Shown piece after piece: positions 17,986-26,652 of a stretch of DNA of 64,000 nucleotides. Within the stretch, counting starts at the first letter, position 1. Each line of letters begins with the position of its first letter. Origin of the DNA: Bog-473 sp963755375 (GTDB lineage Bacteria; Actinomycetota; Acidimicrobiia; Acidimicrobiales; RAAP-2); assembly GCA_963755375.1 (NCBI GenBank), contig CAVWKG010000002.1, positions 361,964 to 425,963 of the forward strand. Direction: 5' to 3'. The notes beneath the pieces are model-generated. The model ran no database searches and was not told where the DNA came from. It saw only the letters and a program-made list of their open reading frames with translations. The translations under genes and the position numbers were made by a program.

Positions 17986-19191
17986 GTGAGCATGTTCGGT
18001 TCGGGCGATCCCGACAATCCGATGGGAGGCCTCCTCGGCGACCTGATGAAGGTCATCGGCTCCGGGCCGGGGTCCGCCGACAGCTGGTTCGAGGCGGCCC
18101 GCACCTTGGCCTTCGGGGTCGCCACCGACGGGGGCGAGGACGAGAACCCCGATCCGTTGGTCCGCATTGCCTTCGAGGAACTGGCCCGCGTCGCCGAGAT
18201 GCACGTGGTCGAGGCGACCGGGATCGGGCCGGCCTCCGGCGCCGGCGGCGTGTCCTTCGAGGCCGTCGGGCCCGGGCAGTGGAGCTTCCGCGTCCTTGAG
18301 GCCTATCGGCCCGTCCTCAAGTCCATGGTCGAGGCGCAACAGCAGGGCGCGGCGGCCGTCCCCTCGTCACTCGACCTGAACGAGCTCGACCCCGACTCGA
18401 GCGGCGGCCTCGGTGGGCTGCTCGGGCAGTTCGCCCTCACGCTCGGCCCGGTCTTCCTCGGCATGCAGTTCGGCTCGGCGGCGGGGCACCTGGCCCGGCG
18501 GGCCTTCGGGCAGTACGCCCTGCCGCTGCCGTGGCCCGAATCGTCGACCCTGCTGCTCGTACCGGGCAACGTGGGGCGCTTCGCCGAGGACTGGAGCCTC
18601 CCGCTGCAGGAGGTCCAGCTCTGGGTCTGCCTCCGCGAGCTCACCATGCACGCGGTGCTGACCCGGCCCGGTGTGCGGGCCTCGCTCATGACGCTGCTCG
18701 GCGATGCCTCGGCCCACGCCGCGGCCGCGCAGCGCTCCATCGTCGAGCGCCTCGGCGACGGGCTGGGCGACCAGGCCGCGCTGGAGGACGCATTGGGGGA
18801 CCCCGAGGCGCTGCTGTCCGATCTCATCAGCCCCGAGCAGCGCAGCATCTCGGCTGCGCTCACGGCGCAGACGACCGCCATCGGCGCCTACGTGGACCAC
18901 ATCACCGCCGGCATCGCAACGACCCTCACGTCGTCGCCGTCCGCCCTGCGCGAGGCGTGGTACCGCTACCGGATCGAGGAGGGCAAGGGCGAGCAGGCCT
19001 TCGCCGGCCTGTTCGGGCTCAACGTCGGCCAGGACGAGGTCGACCGCGGGCGCGCCTTCGTGACGGGCGTGCTGGAGCGGGCGGACGAGAGCGCACTGGC
19101 CCGCCTGTGGGCCGACGAGCTGTGGCTCCCGACGCCGGCCGAGGTCGACGCCCCCGGGCTGTGGCTCGCCCGCATCGGACTGCTGGACTGA
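17986..19191 (+). CDS. DUF2342/zincin_2-like putative metalloprotease
   Basis: The 401-residue protein matches the actinobacterial 'putative hydrolase' family (zincin_2, DUF2342). Diagnostic stretches are LLLVPGNVGRFAEDWSLPLQ, VQLWVCLRELTMHAVLTRPG and AFVTGVLERADES. The family is predicted to be a zinc peptidase with an atypical site; here the RELTMHAV region is the candidate metal site. It has no signal peptide. It starts ten bases after the S1C-like gene and is probably co-transcribed with it. GTG 17986 or ATG 17992 may be the true start; AAGGGTGAG precedes the latter. Confidence 0.8.
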   Translation: MSMFGSGDPDNPMGGLLGDLMKVIGSGPGSADSWFEAARTLAFGVATDGGEDENPDPLVRIAFEELARVAEMHVVEATGIGPASGAGGVSFEAVGPGQWSFRVLEAYRPVLKSMVEAQQQGAAAVPSSLDLNELDPDSSGGLGGLLGQFALTLGPVFLGMQFGSAAGHLARRAFGQYALPLPWPESSTLLLVPGNVGRFAEDWSLPLQEVQLWVCLRELTMHAVLTRPGVRASLMTLLGDASAHAAAAQRSIVERLGDGLGDQAALEDALGDPEALLSDLISPEQRSISAALTAQTTAIGAYVDHITAGIATTLTSSPSALREAWYRYRIEEGKGEQAFAGLFGLNVGQDEVDRGRAFVTGVLERADESALARLWADELWLPTPAEVDAPGLWLARIGLLD

Positions 19192-19251
19192 ACGCGTCCC
19201 GTCGTCCGGCCGGCATGACTGCCCGCCGGGCGCCGTTCGCCAAGTGACGCG

Positions 19252-19329
19252 TCAGCCCACCGTCGCGGGCAGGCGCTGCACCCGGGTGGTTCAGCCCACC
19301 GTTGCGGGGACGCGGTGCGTGCGGGTCCG
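19252..19329. repeat. Imperfect 39-bp tandem duplication at a gene end
   Basis: Two adjacent 39-base units (19252-19290 and 19291-19329) both begin TCAGCCCACCGT. On the minus strand each encodes a version of PATVG followed by the same TGA stop, so the gene's 3' end appears duplicated. The copies have diverged, mainly in their second half. Confidence 0.6.
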
Positions 19330-19671
19330 CGGGTCCGGCGCGCGACGCTCCGTGGCGGCCGGCTGGGCCCCACAGCTCTCGAGCTCGAAACGGGTGAACG
19401 CGGTCGTGACCCGTCCCCCGAGGAGAAGTGTCTCGATGGTGCCGTCCCACCCCGGCGCGATGGCGTAGACGTACTCGGCCATGGTCTCGTCGTGGCGGAT
19501 CGTCGCCAGCAGGTCGACGAGGTCGTGGAGGTGCTCGGCCCTGGCCGCCGCGATCATGTCCACCGGCGTGAGCGTGCGCACCAGCGCCGCCTCGTCGCCG
19601 GTCAATGCGCCGACCCGCTCCCGGATGTCCCGGACCACCGCTGCATCGTCCATGGCGTACGTGTCTCCCAT
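19291..19671 (-). CDS. Hypothetical protein
   Basis: A 126-residue protein I do not recognise. It is acidic and helical in the first 75 residues (MDDAAVVRDIRERVGALTG, ALVRTLTPVDMIAAARAEH), then has a predicted strand-rich part (YVYAIAPGWDGTIETLLLGG). There is no signal peptide or membrane span. The ATG at 19671 is preceded by GGGGGGAG, a good ribosome-binding site, and the open frame upstream has shadow-like composition. The gene's 3' end, with its stop codon, is duplicated downstream. Confidence 0.6.
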   Translation of the reverse strand: MGDTYAMDDAAVVRDIRERVGALTGDEAALVRTLTPVDMIAAARAEHLHDLVDLLATIRHDETMAEYVYAIAPGWDGTIETLLLGGRVTTAFTRFELESCGAQPAATERRAPDPRTRTHRVPATVG

Positions 19672-19861
19672 GCTGACTCCCCCCTCGGGCGGACTCTTCG
19701 TCCGCAACTCCCCGACAACAACGGCGCAAGTTTTCATTGCGGGGGTCTCAGCGACGTGGCTCCCCGGGAGCAACTTGGGTGCAGCTGATGCCGGGTCGGC
19801 GGCCGGCGACAGGCCTCGTTTCCGGGGCTCAGGAGGGCCCGGGCTCAGGAGCGCCGCAGGC

Positions 19862-20155
19862 TCAGGCCTCGGCCTCGTCGCCCCAGTCGAGCACCCATTC
19901 GAGGGCGAGCTGCTCGCGCTCGGCGTCGCGCACGACACGCTCGCTGTTGCGGCGGAACTGGGGGTCGTGTGGGGGCAGCAGCACCAGCCGGGCCAGGACC
20001 CGGTCCCGGAATTGGTCGATGACCTCGGGCGGGCCGTAGTCGGACTGCACCTCCCAGTGGGGGGCCACGGGGCCAAGGTAGACGACGCGCACGTGCCCGA
20101 TCGGCTCGACCGGCTCACCTTCTTCGACTACGTCTTCCTCGGTCTCCGGGGACAT
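19862..20155 (-). CDS. Hypothetical acidic protein
   Basis: A 97-residue soluble protein of unknown function with an acidic start (SPETEEDVVEEGEPVEP), a short strand (VRVVYLGPVAPHWEV) and a helical second half (RVVRDAEREQLALEWVLDWG). The ATG at 20155 has AGGAGG six to seven bases upstream, which rules against the longer frame to 20230. It lies between another unknown gene and a divergent whiB gene. Confidence 0.6.
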   Translation of the reverse strand: MSPETEEDVVEEGEPVEPIGHVRVVYLGPVAPHWEVQSDYGPPEVIDQFRDRVLARLVLLPPHDPQFRRNSERVVRDAEREQLALEWVLDWGDEAEA

Positions 20156-20325
20156 GGCACCCTCCTGGCATCGGCGATCGGGGCCAGCGTAGCCCCAGGG
20201 GGCGGAGCGACATTCTCCCTGGTAGAGCAAGAATCAGGCCTCGAATTCTAGAAACTTCCTATCCGAATAACCTGGCTCTGAACTGGGTGCTCCCGTAGGA
20301 TGATGCGTGAAAAGGGAGCCGAGCA

Positions 20326-20571
20326 ATGAATACCGATTGGATGGCCGGGGGGAAGTGCAAGGACGTTGCACCCGACCTCTTCTTTCCCAATGACGGCATG
20401 GGCGTGTTGGTCGCCCAGCGCATCTGCGCCGAGTGCCCCGTCTCCGAGGCCTGCCTCGAGTACGCGCTGGAGCACCACATCGACCATGGGGTCTGGGGTG
20501 GTGCGTCCGAGCGCGAGCGCCGGCGCATCCTGCGTCGCCGCCGTCTCTCGCACGCCGTCGTCGCCAAGTAG
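20326..20571 (+). CDS. WhiB-family Fe-S transcription factor
   Basis: The 81-residue protein has the four cluster cysteines C11, C34, C37 and C43 (CAECPVSEAC), the GVWGG turn at 55-59 and a basic RERRRILRRRR tail that contacts DNA. WhiB proteins bind a 4Fe-4S cluster, pair with the primary sigma factor and respond to redox or nitric oxide. The start ATG has GGGAG upstream. It lies 68 bases before the formimidoyltransferase gene, and a second whiB gene lies on the other side in opposite orientation. Confidence 0.95.
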   Translation: MNTDWMAGGKCKDVAPDLFFPNDGMGVLVAQRICAECPVSEACLEYALEHHIDHGVWGGASERERRRILRRRRLSHAVVAK

Positions 20572-20639
20572 GTCCTCGGCCGGCGGGCTCCCCGGCGGGC
20601 CTGCTCACGGCCCACCGCCCTGCGTGGCACGCTGGCCTC

Positions 20640-21497
20640 GTGCTCCTCGAGTGCGTGGTCAACGTCAGCGAGGGCCGCGACGAGGCCATCCTGCACCACC
20701 TGGCCGTCGCCGCCGGACCGGCGCTGCTCGACCAGCACCGTGACCCCGACCACAACCGGTCGGTCCTCACCCTCGTCGGCCCCCCTGACCTGGTGGCCGA
20801 CGCGGCCCGCTCCCTCGCCGCCGCCACCGTCACCCACCTGGACCTCCAGCAACACACCGGGGCCCACCCCCGCTTCGGGGTGCTCGACGTGGTGCCCTTC
20901 GTGCCCTATGAACCCGGGGGCCTGCCACCCGTGGACCTCAGCGCGGCGGTGGTCGAGCGCGACCGGTTCGCCGACTGGCTGGGCACGGAATTGGGGGTGC
21001 CGAGCTTCCTCTACGGACCCCTTCCCGGCGGTGGGAACAGGACGTTGCCCGACGTCCGCCGCCTCGCCTTCGGGCCGGCGCCCACGGGCCTGACCCCCGA
21101 CCACGGCCCGCCAGAGGCAGACCCGCGGAGCGGCGCCACCGCGGTCGGGACCCGGCGGGTGCTCGTCGCCTACAACGTCTGGGTCTCCTCGACCGAGGTG
21201 GCCCGCCGGGTGGCACCCCTGGTGCGGGGGCCCGAGGTGCGGGCGCTCGGTCTGACGGTGGGGACCCGGGCCCAGGTGTCGTGCAACCTGATCGATCCCA
21301 GCCGCTTCGGGCCGGAGGCCCTCTACGACGCGGTGGCCGAGCTGGCAGCCCAGGCCGGGGGCACGGTCGAGGGGGGCGAACTGGTGGGGCTCATTCCCGA
21401 GTCTGTCCTGGCCGCCGTGCCCCCCGGGAGGAGAGCAGCGCTCGGCCTGTCAGAGGGTGCAACGGTGGAGTTCCGGCTCCCCCCTGCGGATCGATGA
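20640..21497 (+). CDS. Glutamate formimidoyltransferase
   Basis: The 285-residue protein matches the N-terminal formimidoyltransferase domain of FTCD: LLECVVNVSEGRDEAILHHL at the start, HRDPDHNRSVLTLVG with the substrate-site HNRS, TGAHPRFGVLDVVPFVPY and RALGLTVGTRAQVSCNLID. It moves a formimino group from N-formimino-glutamate to tetrahydrofolate. No histidine-degradation genes lie near it, so it may serve general one-carbon salvage. The GTG at 20640 starts the conserved region exactly; upstream frame is unrelated. Confidence 0.88.
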   Translation: MLLECVVNVSEGRDEAILHHLAVAAGPALLDQHRDPDHNRSVLTLVGPPDLVADAARSLAAATVTHLDLQQHTGAHPRFGVLDVVPFVPYEPGGLPPVDLSAAVVERDRFADWLGTELGVPSFLYGPLPGGGNRTLPDVRRLAFGPAPTGLTPDHGPPEADPRSGATAVGTRRVLVAYNVWVSSTEVARRVAPLVRGPEVRALGLTVGTRAQVSCNLIDPSRFGPEALYDAVAELAAQAGGTVEGGELVGLIPESVLAAVPPGRRAALGLSEGATVEFRLPPADR

Positions 21498-21511
21498 ATC
21501 GCTCGGCGTTA

Positions 21512-21796
21512 CTAGGCGCTGGCCACGTCCCGCCGCGCCAGGGCCCGGGCCCGGCGCAGGCGACGGCGTTCCCGCTCGCTCATGCCGCCCCAGATCCCGA
21601 ACTTCTCGCCGTTGGCCAAGGCGTACTCGAGGCAGTCTTCTCGGACGACGCAGCCCCGGCAGACCTCCTTGGCCTCCCGGGTCGACGCGCCGCGCTCCGG
21701 GAAGAACAGATCTGGGTCGACCCCCATGCAGTTGGCCTGCAACTGCCAGCTTCGTTCTTGGCGACCGTAGAGCGTGGTGACTATGTCAACTGGCAC
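21512..21796 (-). CDS. whiB2: WhiB2/WhmD-like Fe-S regulator
   Basis: The 94-residue WhiB protein has C23, C46, C49 and C55 (CRGCVVREDC), FFPERGASTREAKEVC, the GIWGG turn at 67-71 and SERERRRLRRARALARR. The stretch CLEYALANGEKFGIWGG is very close to WhmD/WhiB2, which controls septation and cell division in mycobacteria and streptomycetes. The assignment to the WhiB2 group is by motif and not by a computed tree. Two direct GGTGTAGT copies (21832-21839, 21846-21853) lie just upstream. Confidence 0.88.
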   Translation of the reverse strand: MPVDIVTTLYGRQERSWQLQANCMGVDPDLFFPERGASTREAKEVCRGCVVREDCLEYALANGEKFGIWGGMSERERRRLRRARALARRDVASA

Positions 21797-21831
21797 TGGG
21801 TTCGCCCCCCTTCTTCGCCTCAGGTGGCAAT

Positions 21832-21853
21832 GGTGTAGTTACAGCGGTGTAGT
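21832..21853. promoter_or_regulatory. Two direct GGTGTAGT copies before whiB2
   Basis: Two identical 8-mers spaced 14 bases apart start 36 bases upstream of the minus-strand whiB2 start codon. They may be part of a regulator site; no binding protein is known here. Confidence 0.3.
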
Positions 21854-22088
21854 CATCTTTCCCCACGCACCCACCAGGCGCAAGGGGAAATTGGCCGCTC
21901 CAGGCACGAAGAGTGCCCGTTGGCCCCGGGCGGTCGTCCCCGCCCCGGGGAAACCCCCAGGTGGGGGACTATTTCGGGCGAACCCTCCCCGAGGCCCGGC
22001 TATCTCGGGCGATTCGTCCAGGACGTCCAGGGAGGGCGAAAAATGGCGCCGGAACTGCCCGAATGTTGCGGGAGCCTCGAGTCGGCCG

Positions 22089-24095
22089 CTACCCCGCGGG
22101 GCGGAGGACGCGGCGGTGCTGCAGGAAGTCGACCAGCACGTAGCCGCCCAGAGCGTCGGGCGTCGTGTAGAAGGTGCGCCCGCCGTTGACCCGGGCGATC
22201 TGCTCCACGAAGGGGTAGTGGGTGCGCTGCAGGTCCAGGGCGAACGTGTTGATCACGATGCCGGCCCGGGTGCAGCGGATGACCTCGGCCATCGTGCGGC
22301 GCAGCGTCTCGGGGATCGGCGGGTAGTTGAACCAGACCTCGCCGGCGTCGTCGATGTGCGCCGTCGGCTCGCCGTCGGTCACGACGATGATCTGCTTCGT
22401 CCCGTGTTCGTGGGCCAGCATGCGCCGGGACAGGGCCAGCGCGTGCTGCAGGTTGGTGCCGTAGACGTAGTCCCACATGGCCGTGGGAACCTCGTCGGGG
22501 CGGATCTCGCGGGCGACCTCGGAGAAGCCCACGATGCCGAGATAGTCGCGGGGGAACTTCGACGAGATGAGGGTCTGCAGGGCCATGGCCATGCGCTTGG
22601 CCGGCACGAAGTTGTCGCGCATGGGCATCGACATGGAGAGGTCGACCGCTAGGACGGTGGCCGAGCGGCTGAGCGCCTCGACCTCGACCACCTCGAAGTC
22701 TTCGGGCGTGAGGCGCACCGGCACACCCGAGCCGCCCCGGCGCACCGCGTTGTGCACGGTGGTGGAGAGGTGCAGGTTGAGCGGGTCGCCGTATTCGTAG
22801 GCCTTCGTCGTCTCCTCGCGGTCGTGGCCCGTCCCGGTGCGCAGGGCCGAGTGGTCGCCGATGCGGTCCTTGTTGATCTGGCCGAAGAGGTCGGCCAGTG
22901 CCTTCTGGCCCAGCCGCCGCACGCCCTGGGGCGTCAGCTCGATGCGCCCGCCCTGCTGCTCGATCAGCCCGGCGTCGGCCAACGACTTGGTCAGGTTGGC
23001 CAGGCGGTCGAGCGCCCGGGCGGCGTCCTCGCCCATGTGCTGGCGCACCTGGTCCAGGTCGATCTCGCCCAGGGCCGCCGGGGTGGAGGCGGATTGCAAC
23101 ACCTCTTCCATCCGGTCGAGCTGGCCCAGCTGGGTGGCCAGGTCGGTGGCCCGGTCCATGCCCATCGGGCCCTCGCCGTTGAACTCGTAGGATTTCTGCC
23201 AGCCTGCGTCGGGCACGGCGCGCTGGAGGTTCTGGGCGAGGCGCTCCACCTGCCAACGCAGGTCCATGTCCTCCAGGACCGAGTCCATCAGGCCGCGCAG
23301 CTGCGCCTGCTGCTCGGGGCTGAGCGAATTCCACACCGCCTGGGCGGCGGCCATGCGCTCGGCCAGCTGCTCCAGGAGCTCGTCGAGGCTCTGCGGGTTG
23401 CCTGGGAACATGTCCCCGTACTCCGCCATGAACTCCTCGAAGCTCGGGTCGAGGTCGTCGCCGCGCTCTCGCTGTTCGAGCATGTTGTTCAGCGCGTCGT
23501 AGGCGTCGCGCATGCGCGCCATCTGCTCGGCGTCCATGTTGGACAGCGCGTCCGAGGCGCCCTCGAAGAACGTGTCGGCCATCTCGCGTCGCAGCTCCTC
23601 GACCAACTCCTCGAAGCGCTCACGGGCCTCGGAGGAGACGAAGTCGTAGTGCTGCAGGCTGCTGACGCGCCCGGCGGGGTCGTCGGGTTGGAGGTCGAGC
23701 GCCATGCGCCGTTCGGTGGCGACGTCGTCGGTGACCTCGGCGCGCCGCTGGTCGCCCGAGCTTTGCGCCTCCTCCACGAGCTCGTCGATGGCGGCACGTT
23801 CGTCCTGCTCTATCTCGTCGAGCTGGCGGGTGAGCTCGGCCATGCGGCCGTCGGGGTCGCCCTCGGCCAGCATCTCGGCGCGCCGGCGCCGCAATTGGTC
23901 GAGGAGGTCGCGCAGACCCGGCACCTGGTCGCCGTCGCCGTTGCGGAAGCCGCTGCGCAGGAGCCGCCGCAGCGCGTCGTCGAGGTCACCCCCGGCGAGC
24001 AGGTCGTCGGTGAGGCCGGCCAGCAGGTCGTCGGGATCCAGGTCGGCGAACTCCTGGGTGCCGTCCCATTCCGAATAGTCGTAGCGGGCGCTCAT
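22089..24095 (-). CDS. VWA-domain protein paired with a MoxR-like ATPase
   Basis: The 668-residue protein has a long acidic, helical N-terminal part (about residues 1-440, coiled in places) and a C-terminal von Willebrand A domain with the metal-ion site D485-x-S487-x-S489 (AVDLSMSMP), then TDGEPT. This matches VWA proteins that act with MoxR/ChlI-type AAA+ ATPases in chaperone-like metal or cofactor insertion. The open frame runs much further upstream, but that part is the shadow of the ATPase gene; ATG 24095 is taken. It lies 23 bases after the ATPase stop, in the same operon. Confidence 0.85.
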   Translation of the reverse strand: MSARYDYSEWDGTQEFADLDPDDLLAGLTDDLLAGGDLDDALRRLLRSGFRNGDGDQVPGLRDLLDQLRRRRAEMLAEGDPDGRMAELTRQLDEIEQDERAAIDELVEEAQSSGDQRRAEVTDDVATERRMALDLQPDDPAGRVSSLQHYDFVSSEARERFEELVEELRREMADTFFEGASDALSNMDAEQMARMRDAYDALNNMLEQRERGDDLDPSFEEFMAEYGDMFPGNPQSLDELLEQLAERMAAAQAVWNSLSPEQQAQLRGLMDSVLEDMDLRWQVERLAQNLQRAVPDAGWQKSYEFNGEGPMGMDRATDLATQLGQLDRMEEVLQSASTPAALGEIDLDQVRQHMGEDAARALDRLANLTKSLADAGLIEQQGGRIELTPQGVRRLGQKALADLFGQINKDRIGDHSALRTGTGHDREETTKAYEYGDPLNLHLSTTVHNAVRRGGSGVPVRLTPEDFEVVEVEALSRSATVLAVDLSMSMPMRDNFVPAKRMAMALQTLISSKFPRDYLGIVGFSEVAREIRPDEVPTAMWDYVYGTNLQHALALSRRMLAHEHGTKQIIVVTDGEPTAHIDDAGEVWFNYPPIPETLRRTMAEVIRCTRAGIVINTFALDLQRTHYPFVEQIARVNGGRTFYTTPDALGGYVLVDFLQHRRVLRPAG

Positions 24096-24118
24096 GCGCG
24101 TACCGTTGTCATGCCGGC

Positions 24119-25594
24119 TTACTTGCGCCCGCGGTACAGGGCACGTGGCCCCGACGCGTCCTTGTTCAACCGCTTGGTCAGGTGCAGCCCCTCGAGGAGG
24201 AATTCGAGGGCGCTGGCCATCAGGGCGGGGGACTCGGCCTCGGCCGCCTCGGGACCGGCGAGCTTGCGGGTCGGGGGCTCCAGCTCGGGCACGTCGGCCA
24301 GCACCGCCAGGTAGGCGGACGAGGGGAGATCGTCGCCCACGTGCACCACGACCTGCTCGTGGAAGGCAGCGACGATCGCCTGCGGGTCGTCGAGGGTGAC
24401 CCGGCGGCGGAACACGGCCAGCGTGGCGGAGGCGACCAGGTGGGCCACCACCTCGTCCTCGTGGCCCTCCTCCATGGCCTCGACCTCGATCTTGCCCTGG
24501 GTCGACGGCACCAGGGCGGAGAGGTCGCTGATGCGCGGCACGGCCACCGGCTCGCCGGTGCGCAGGGCGCGACGCACGGCCGAGGCGACCAGCGTCTCGT
24601 AGTTGGCGATGGAGAGGCGGACCGAGACGCCGCTGCGCTGGTTGAGGTGTGTGCTGCGGCGGGCCAGCTGGCTGATCTCGGCCACGACCTCTTTCATGAA
24701 CGGGGGCACCGTCACCGGCACGCCCGCCGTCGGCAGATCGGCCTCGTTCTCCATGATCTTGACCTCGGTCACGGTCTCGAACGGGTAGTGCGTGCGGATC
24801 TGCGCGCCGAAGCGGTCCTTGAGCGGCGTGATGATGCGGCCGCGGTTGGTGTAGTCCTCCGGGTTGGCCGTGGCGACGAGCGTGACGTCGAGCGGCAGCC
24901 GGATGCGGTGGCCGCGGATCTGCACGTCGCGCTCCTCGAGGATGTTGAGCAGCCCGACCTGGATCCGCTCCGACAAGTCCGGCAGCTCGTTGATGGCGAA
25001 GATGCCGCGGTTGACGCGCGGGATGAGGCCGTAGTGCAGCGCGAGCTCGTCGCTCAGGTACCGGCCCTCGGCGATCTTGATCGGGTCGACCTCGCCGATG
25101 AGGTCGGCGATGGAGGTGTCCGGGGTGGCCAGCTTCTCGCCGTAGCGCTGCGAGCGGTGCACCCACTCGACCGGCGTCGCCTCGCCGAGCTCCTCGACGC
25201 GGTCGAGGGCGTAGCGCGAGACCGGGTTGTAGGGGTCGTCGTTGATCTCGGACCCGGCGATGATCGGCATCCACTCGTCGAGCAGCCCGACCATCGAGCG
25301 GATCACCCGCGTCTTCGCCTGGCCCCGCTCGCCCAGGAGGATGATGTCGTGCCCGGCCAGGATGGCGTTCTCCAGCTGGGGCACGACGGTCTCCTCGAAA
25401 CCGAGCACGCCGGGCACCAGCGACGTGCCGGCGGCGATCCTCTTGGCGGTGTTGCGCCGCATCTCCTCGGCCACCGGCACCGACTCCCAGTCCGAGGAGC
25501 GCAGGTCGGCCAGCGCGCCGGGGAGGTCAGCGGGGGGCGTGAGGGCGCCGGGGCGCGGGGTCGCGGAGGGGTCGAGAGGGGTAGAGCCGTCCAT
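24119..25594 (-). CDS. MoxR/magnesium-chelatase-like AAA+ ATPase
   Basis: The 491-residue AAA+ protein has Walker A GERGQAKT (residues 88-95) and the helix-2 insert and sensor regions of the ChlI/MoxR clade (GIFAINELPDLSERIQVGLL, LPLDVTLVATANPEDYTNRG). The INELPDL segment carries the Walker B acidic residues. Such ATPases work with a VWA partner, and the next gene downstream is exactly that. No chelatase H subunit is present, so bacteriochlorophyll or cobalamin synthesis is unlikely. The substrate is unknown. Confidence 0.9.
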   Translation of the reverse strand: MDGSTPLDPSATPRPGALTPPADLPGALADLRSSDWESVPVAEEMRRNTAKRIAAGTSLVPGVLGFEETVVPQLENAILAGHDIILLGERGQAKTRVIRSMVGLLDEWMPIIAGSEINDDPYNPVSRYALDRVEELGEATPVEWVHRSQRYGEKLATPDTSIADLIGEVDPIKIAEGRYLSDELALHYGLIPRVNRGIFAINELPDLSERIQVGLLNILEERDVQIRGHRIRLPLDVTLVATANPEDYTNRGRIITPLKDRFGAQIRTHYPFETVTEVKIMENEADLPTAGVPVTVPPFMKEVVAEISQLARRSTHLNQRSGVSVRLSIANYETLVASAVRRALRTGEPVAVPRISDLSALVPSTQGKIEVEAMEEGHEDEVVAHLVASATLAVFRRRVTLDDPQAIVAAFHEQVVVHVGDDLPSSAYLAVLADVPELEPPTRKLAGPEAAEAESPALMASALEFLLEGLHLTKRLNKDASGPRALYRGRK

Positions 25595-25603
25595 GTCCGA
25601 AGC

Positions 25604-26521
25604 CTAAACCCCGGGCCCGCGGGGCGGCGCGCCGGATGCGGGCCTGTGGAGCGCCAGCAACTGGTCGGCCAGCGCCCGCGCCGGGCGGGCCAGCGCACGG
25701 TCGCCCCGCTGGGCCAGCGCCACCGTGCGGCTCAGGGTGGGCGCCGTGAACGGGATGCCGACCAGGGACCCGTCGCCCGGCAGCGCGATGGCCGGCACCA
25801 CGGCCGCCCCGAGACCGGCGGCCACGAAGGAGAGGACGCCGGCCATCTCGGCTCCCTCGCTGACGAGATGCGGCTCCACCCCCGCTTCCTGACAGGCGGA
25901 CAGCGTTACGGCGCGCAGGTCGTAGCCCTCCCGGAACATCACCAGGTCGAGCCCGTCCAGGTCGTGCACCCGGACCCGGCCCCGGCGGGCGAAGGGGTGG
26001 TCGGGCGCGGTGGCGAGGACGAGCGGGTCGTCGAACAGCGGCGTGGTCACCACCAGCGGGTCGGTCACCGGCAGCACGACCAGGGCCAGGTCGACCTCGC
26101 CCGCCGCCACCTGGGGCACCAGCTGGTGCGAGCCCGCCTCCACCACCGACAGGTCGATGCCCGGATGGCTGGCGTGGAACGCCACGAGGGCCGGCGCCAA
26201 CGCGCTCGTGATGAGGCTGGGAGTGGCCCCGACGGCCAGGCGCCCCCGGGCCATGCCCGACAGCGCCCTCGCCTCGGCCCCGGTGGCCTCCACGTCGGCC
26301 AGGACGCGCTGCATGAAGGGCATCAGGGCGGCGCCGTCGGGCGTGAGGGTGACCGGCCCCTGGCCGGGTCCCCGGTTGAAGAGCAGCACCCCCAGCTCGT
26401 TCTCGAGGAGGCGGACCTGGCGCGACAGCGAGGGCTGGGCCAGGTGCAGCCGGGCGGCGGCCTGCGTGAAGCTCTGCTCCTCGGCCACCGCCAGGGCATA
26501 GGCCAACTGGTGGAGCTGCAC
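25604..26521 (-). CDS. LysR-family transcriptional regulator
   Basis: The 305-residue regulator has an N-terminal winged helix (QLHQLAYALAVAEEQSFTQA, then AARLHLAQPSLSRQVRLLEN) and a periplasmic-binding-fold effector domain from about residue 90. It is divergent from the succinate dehydrogenase operon, the normal position for a LysR regulator and its target. The 26522-26652 region between them is AT-richer than its surroundings and should hold the LysR site, but I cannot define it exactly. Control of sdh is inferred. Confidence 0.9.
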   Translation of the reverse strand: MQLHQLAYALAVAEEQSFTQAAARLHLAQPSLSRQVRLLENELGVLLFNRGPGQGPVTLTPDGAALMPFMQRVLADVEATGAEARALSGMARGRLAVGATPSLITSALAPALVAFHASHPGIDLSVVEAGSHQLVPQVAAGEVDLALVVLPVTDPLVVTTPLFDDPLVLATAPDHPFARRGRVRVHDLDGLDLVMFREGYDLRAVTLSACQEAGVEPHLVSEGAEMAGVLSFVAAGLGAAVVPAIALPGDGSLVGIPFTAPTLSRTVALAQRGDRALARPARALADQLLALHRPASGAPPRGPGV

Positions 26522-26652
26522 GGTTCATAGCCTATCGCTCTGAACTTCATGCTGTTTATGTCTTTGACGTGCGACTGAGCGGATCGTAGGGTACCGCAGG
26601 GCCCGCACCTGGGGCTGAGCTGGGCACTGAGTTGGGCACTGAGGAGGTGCGA

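Noticed and set aside
22089..25274. A single 1061-residue protein joining the VWA gene and an upstream region
   Set aside because: The upstream third overlaps the ATPase gene in another frame and is R/G-rich noise; the real start is 24095.
24182..26530. 782-codon open frame on the plus strand
   Set aside because: Antisense to the MoxR-like and LysR genes; no recognisable motif.
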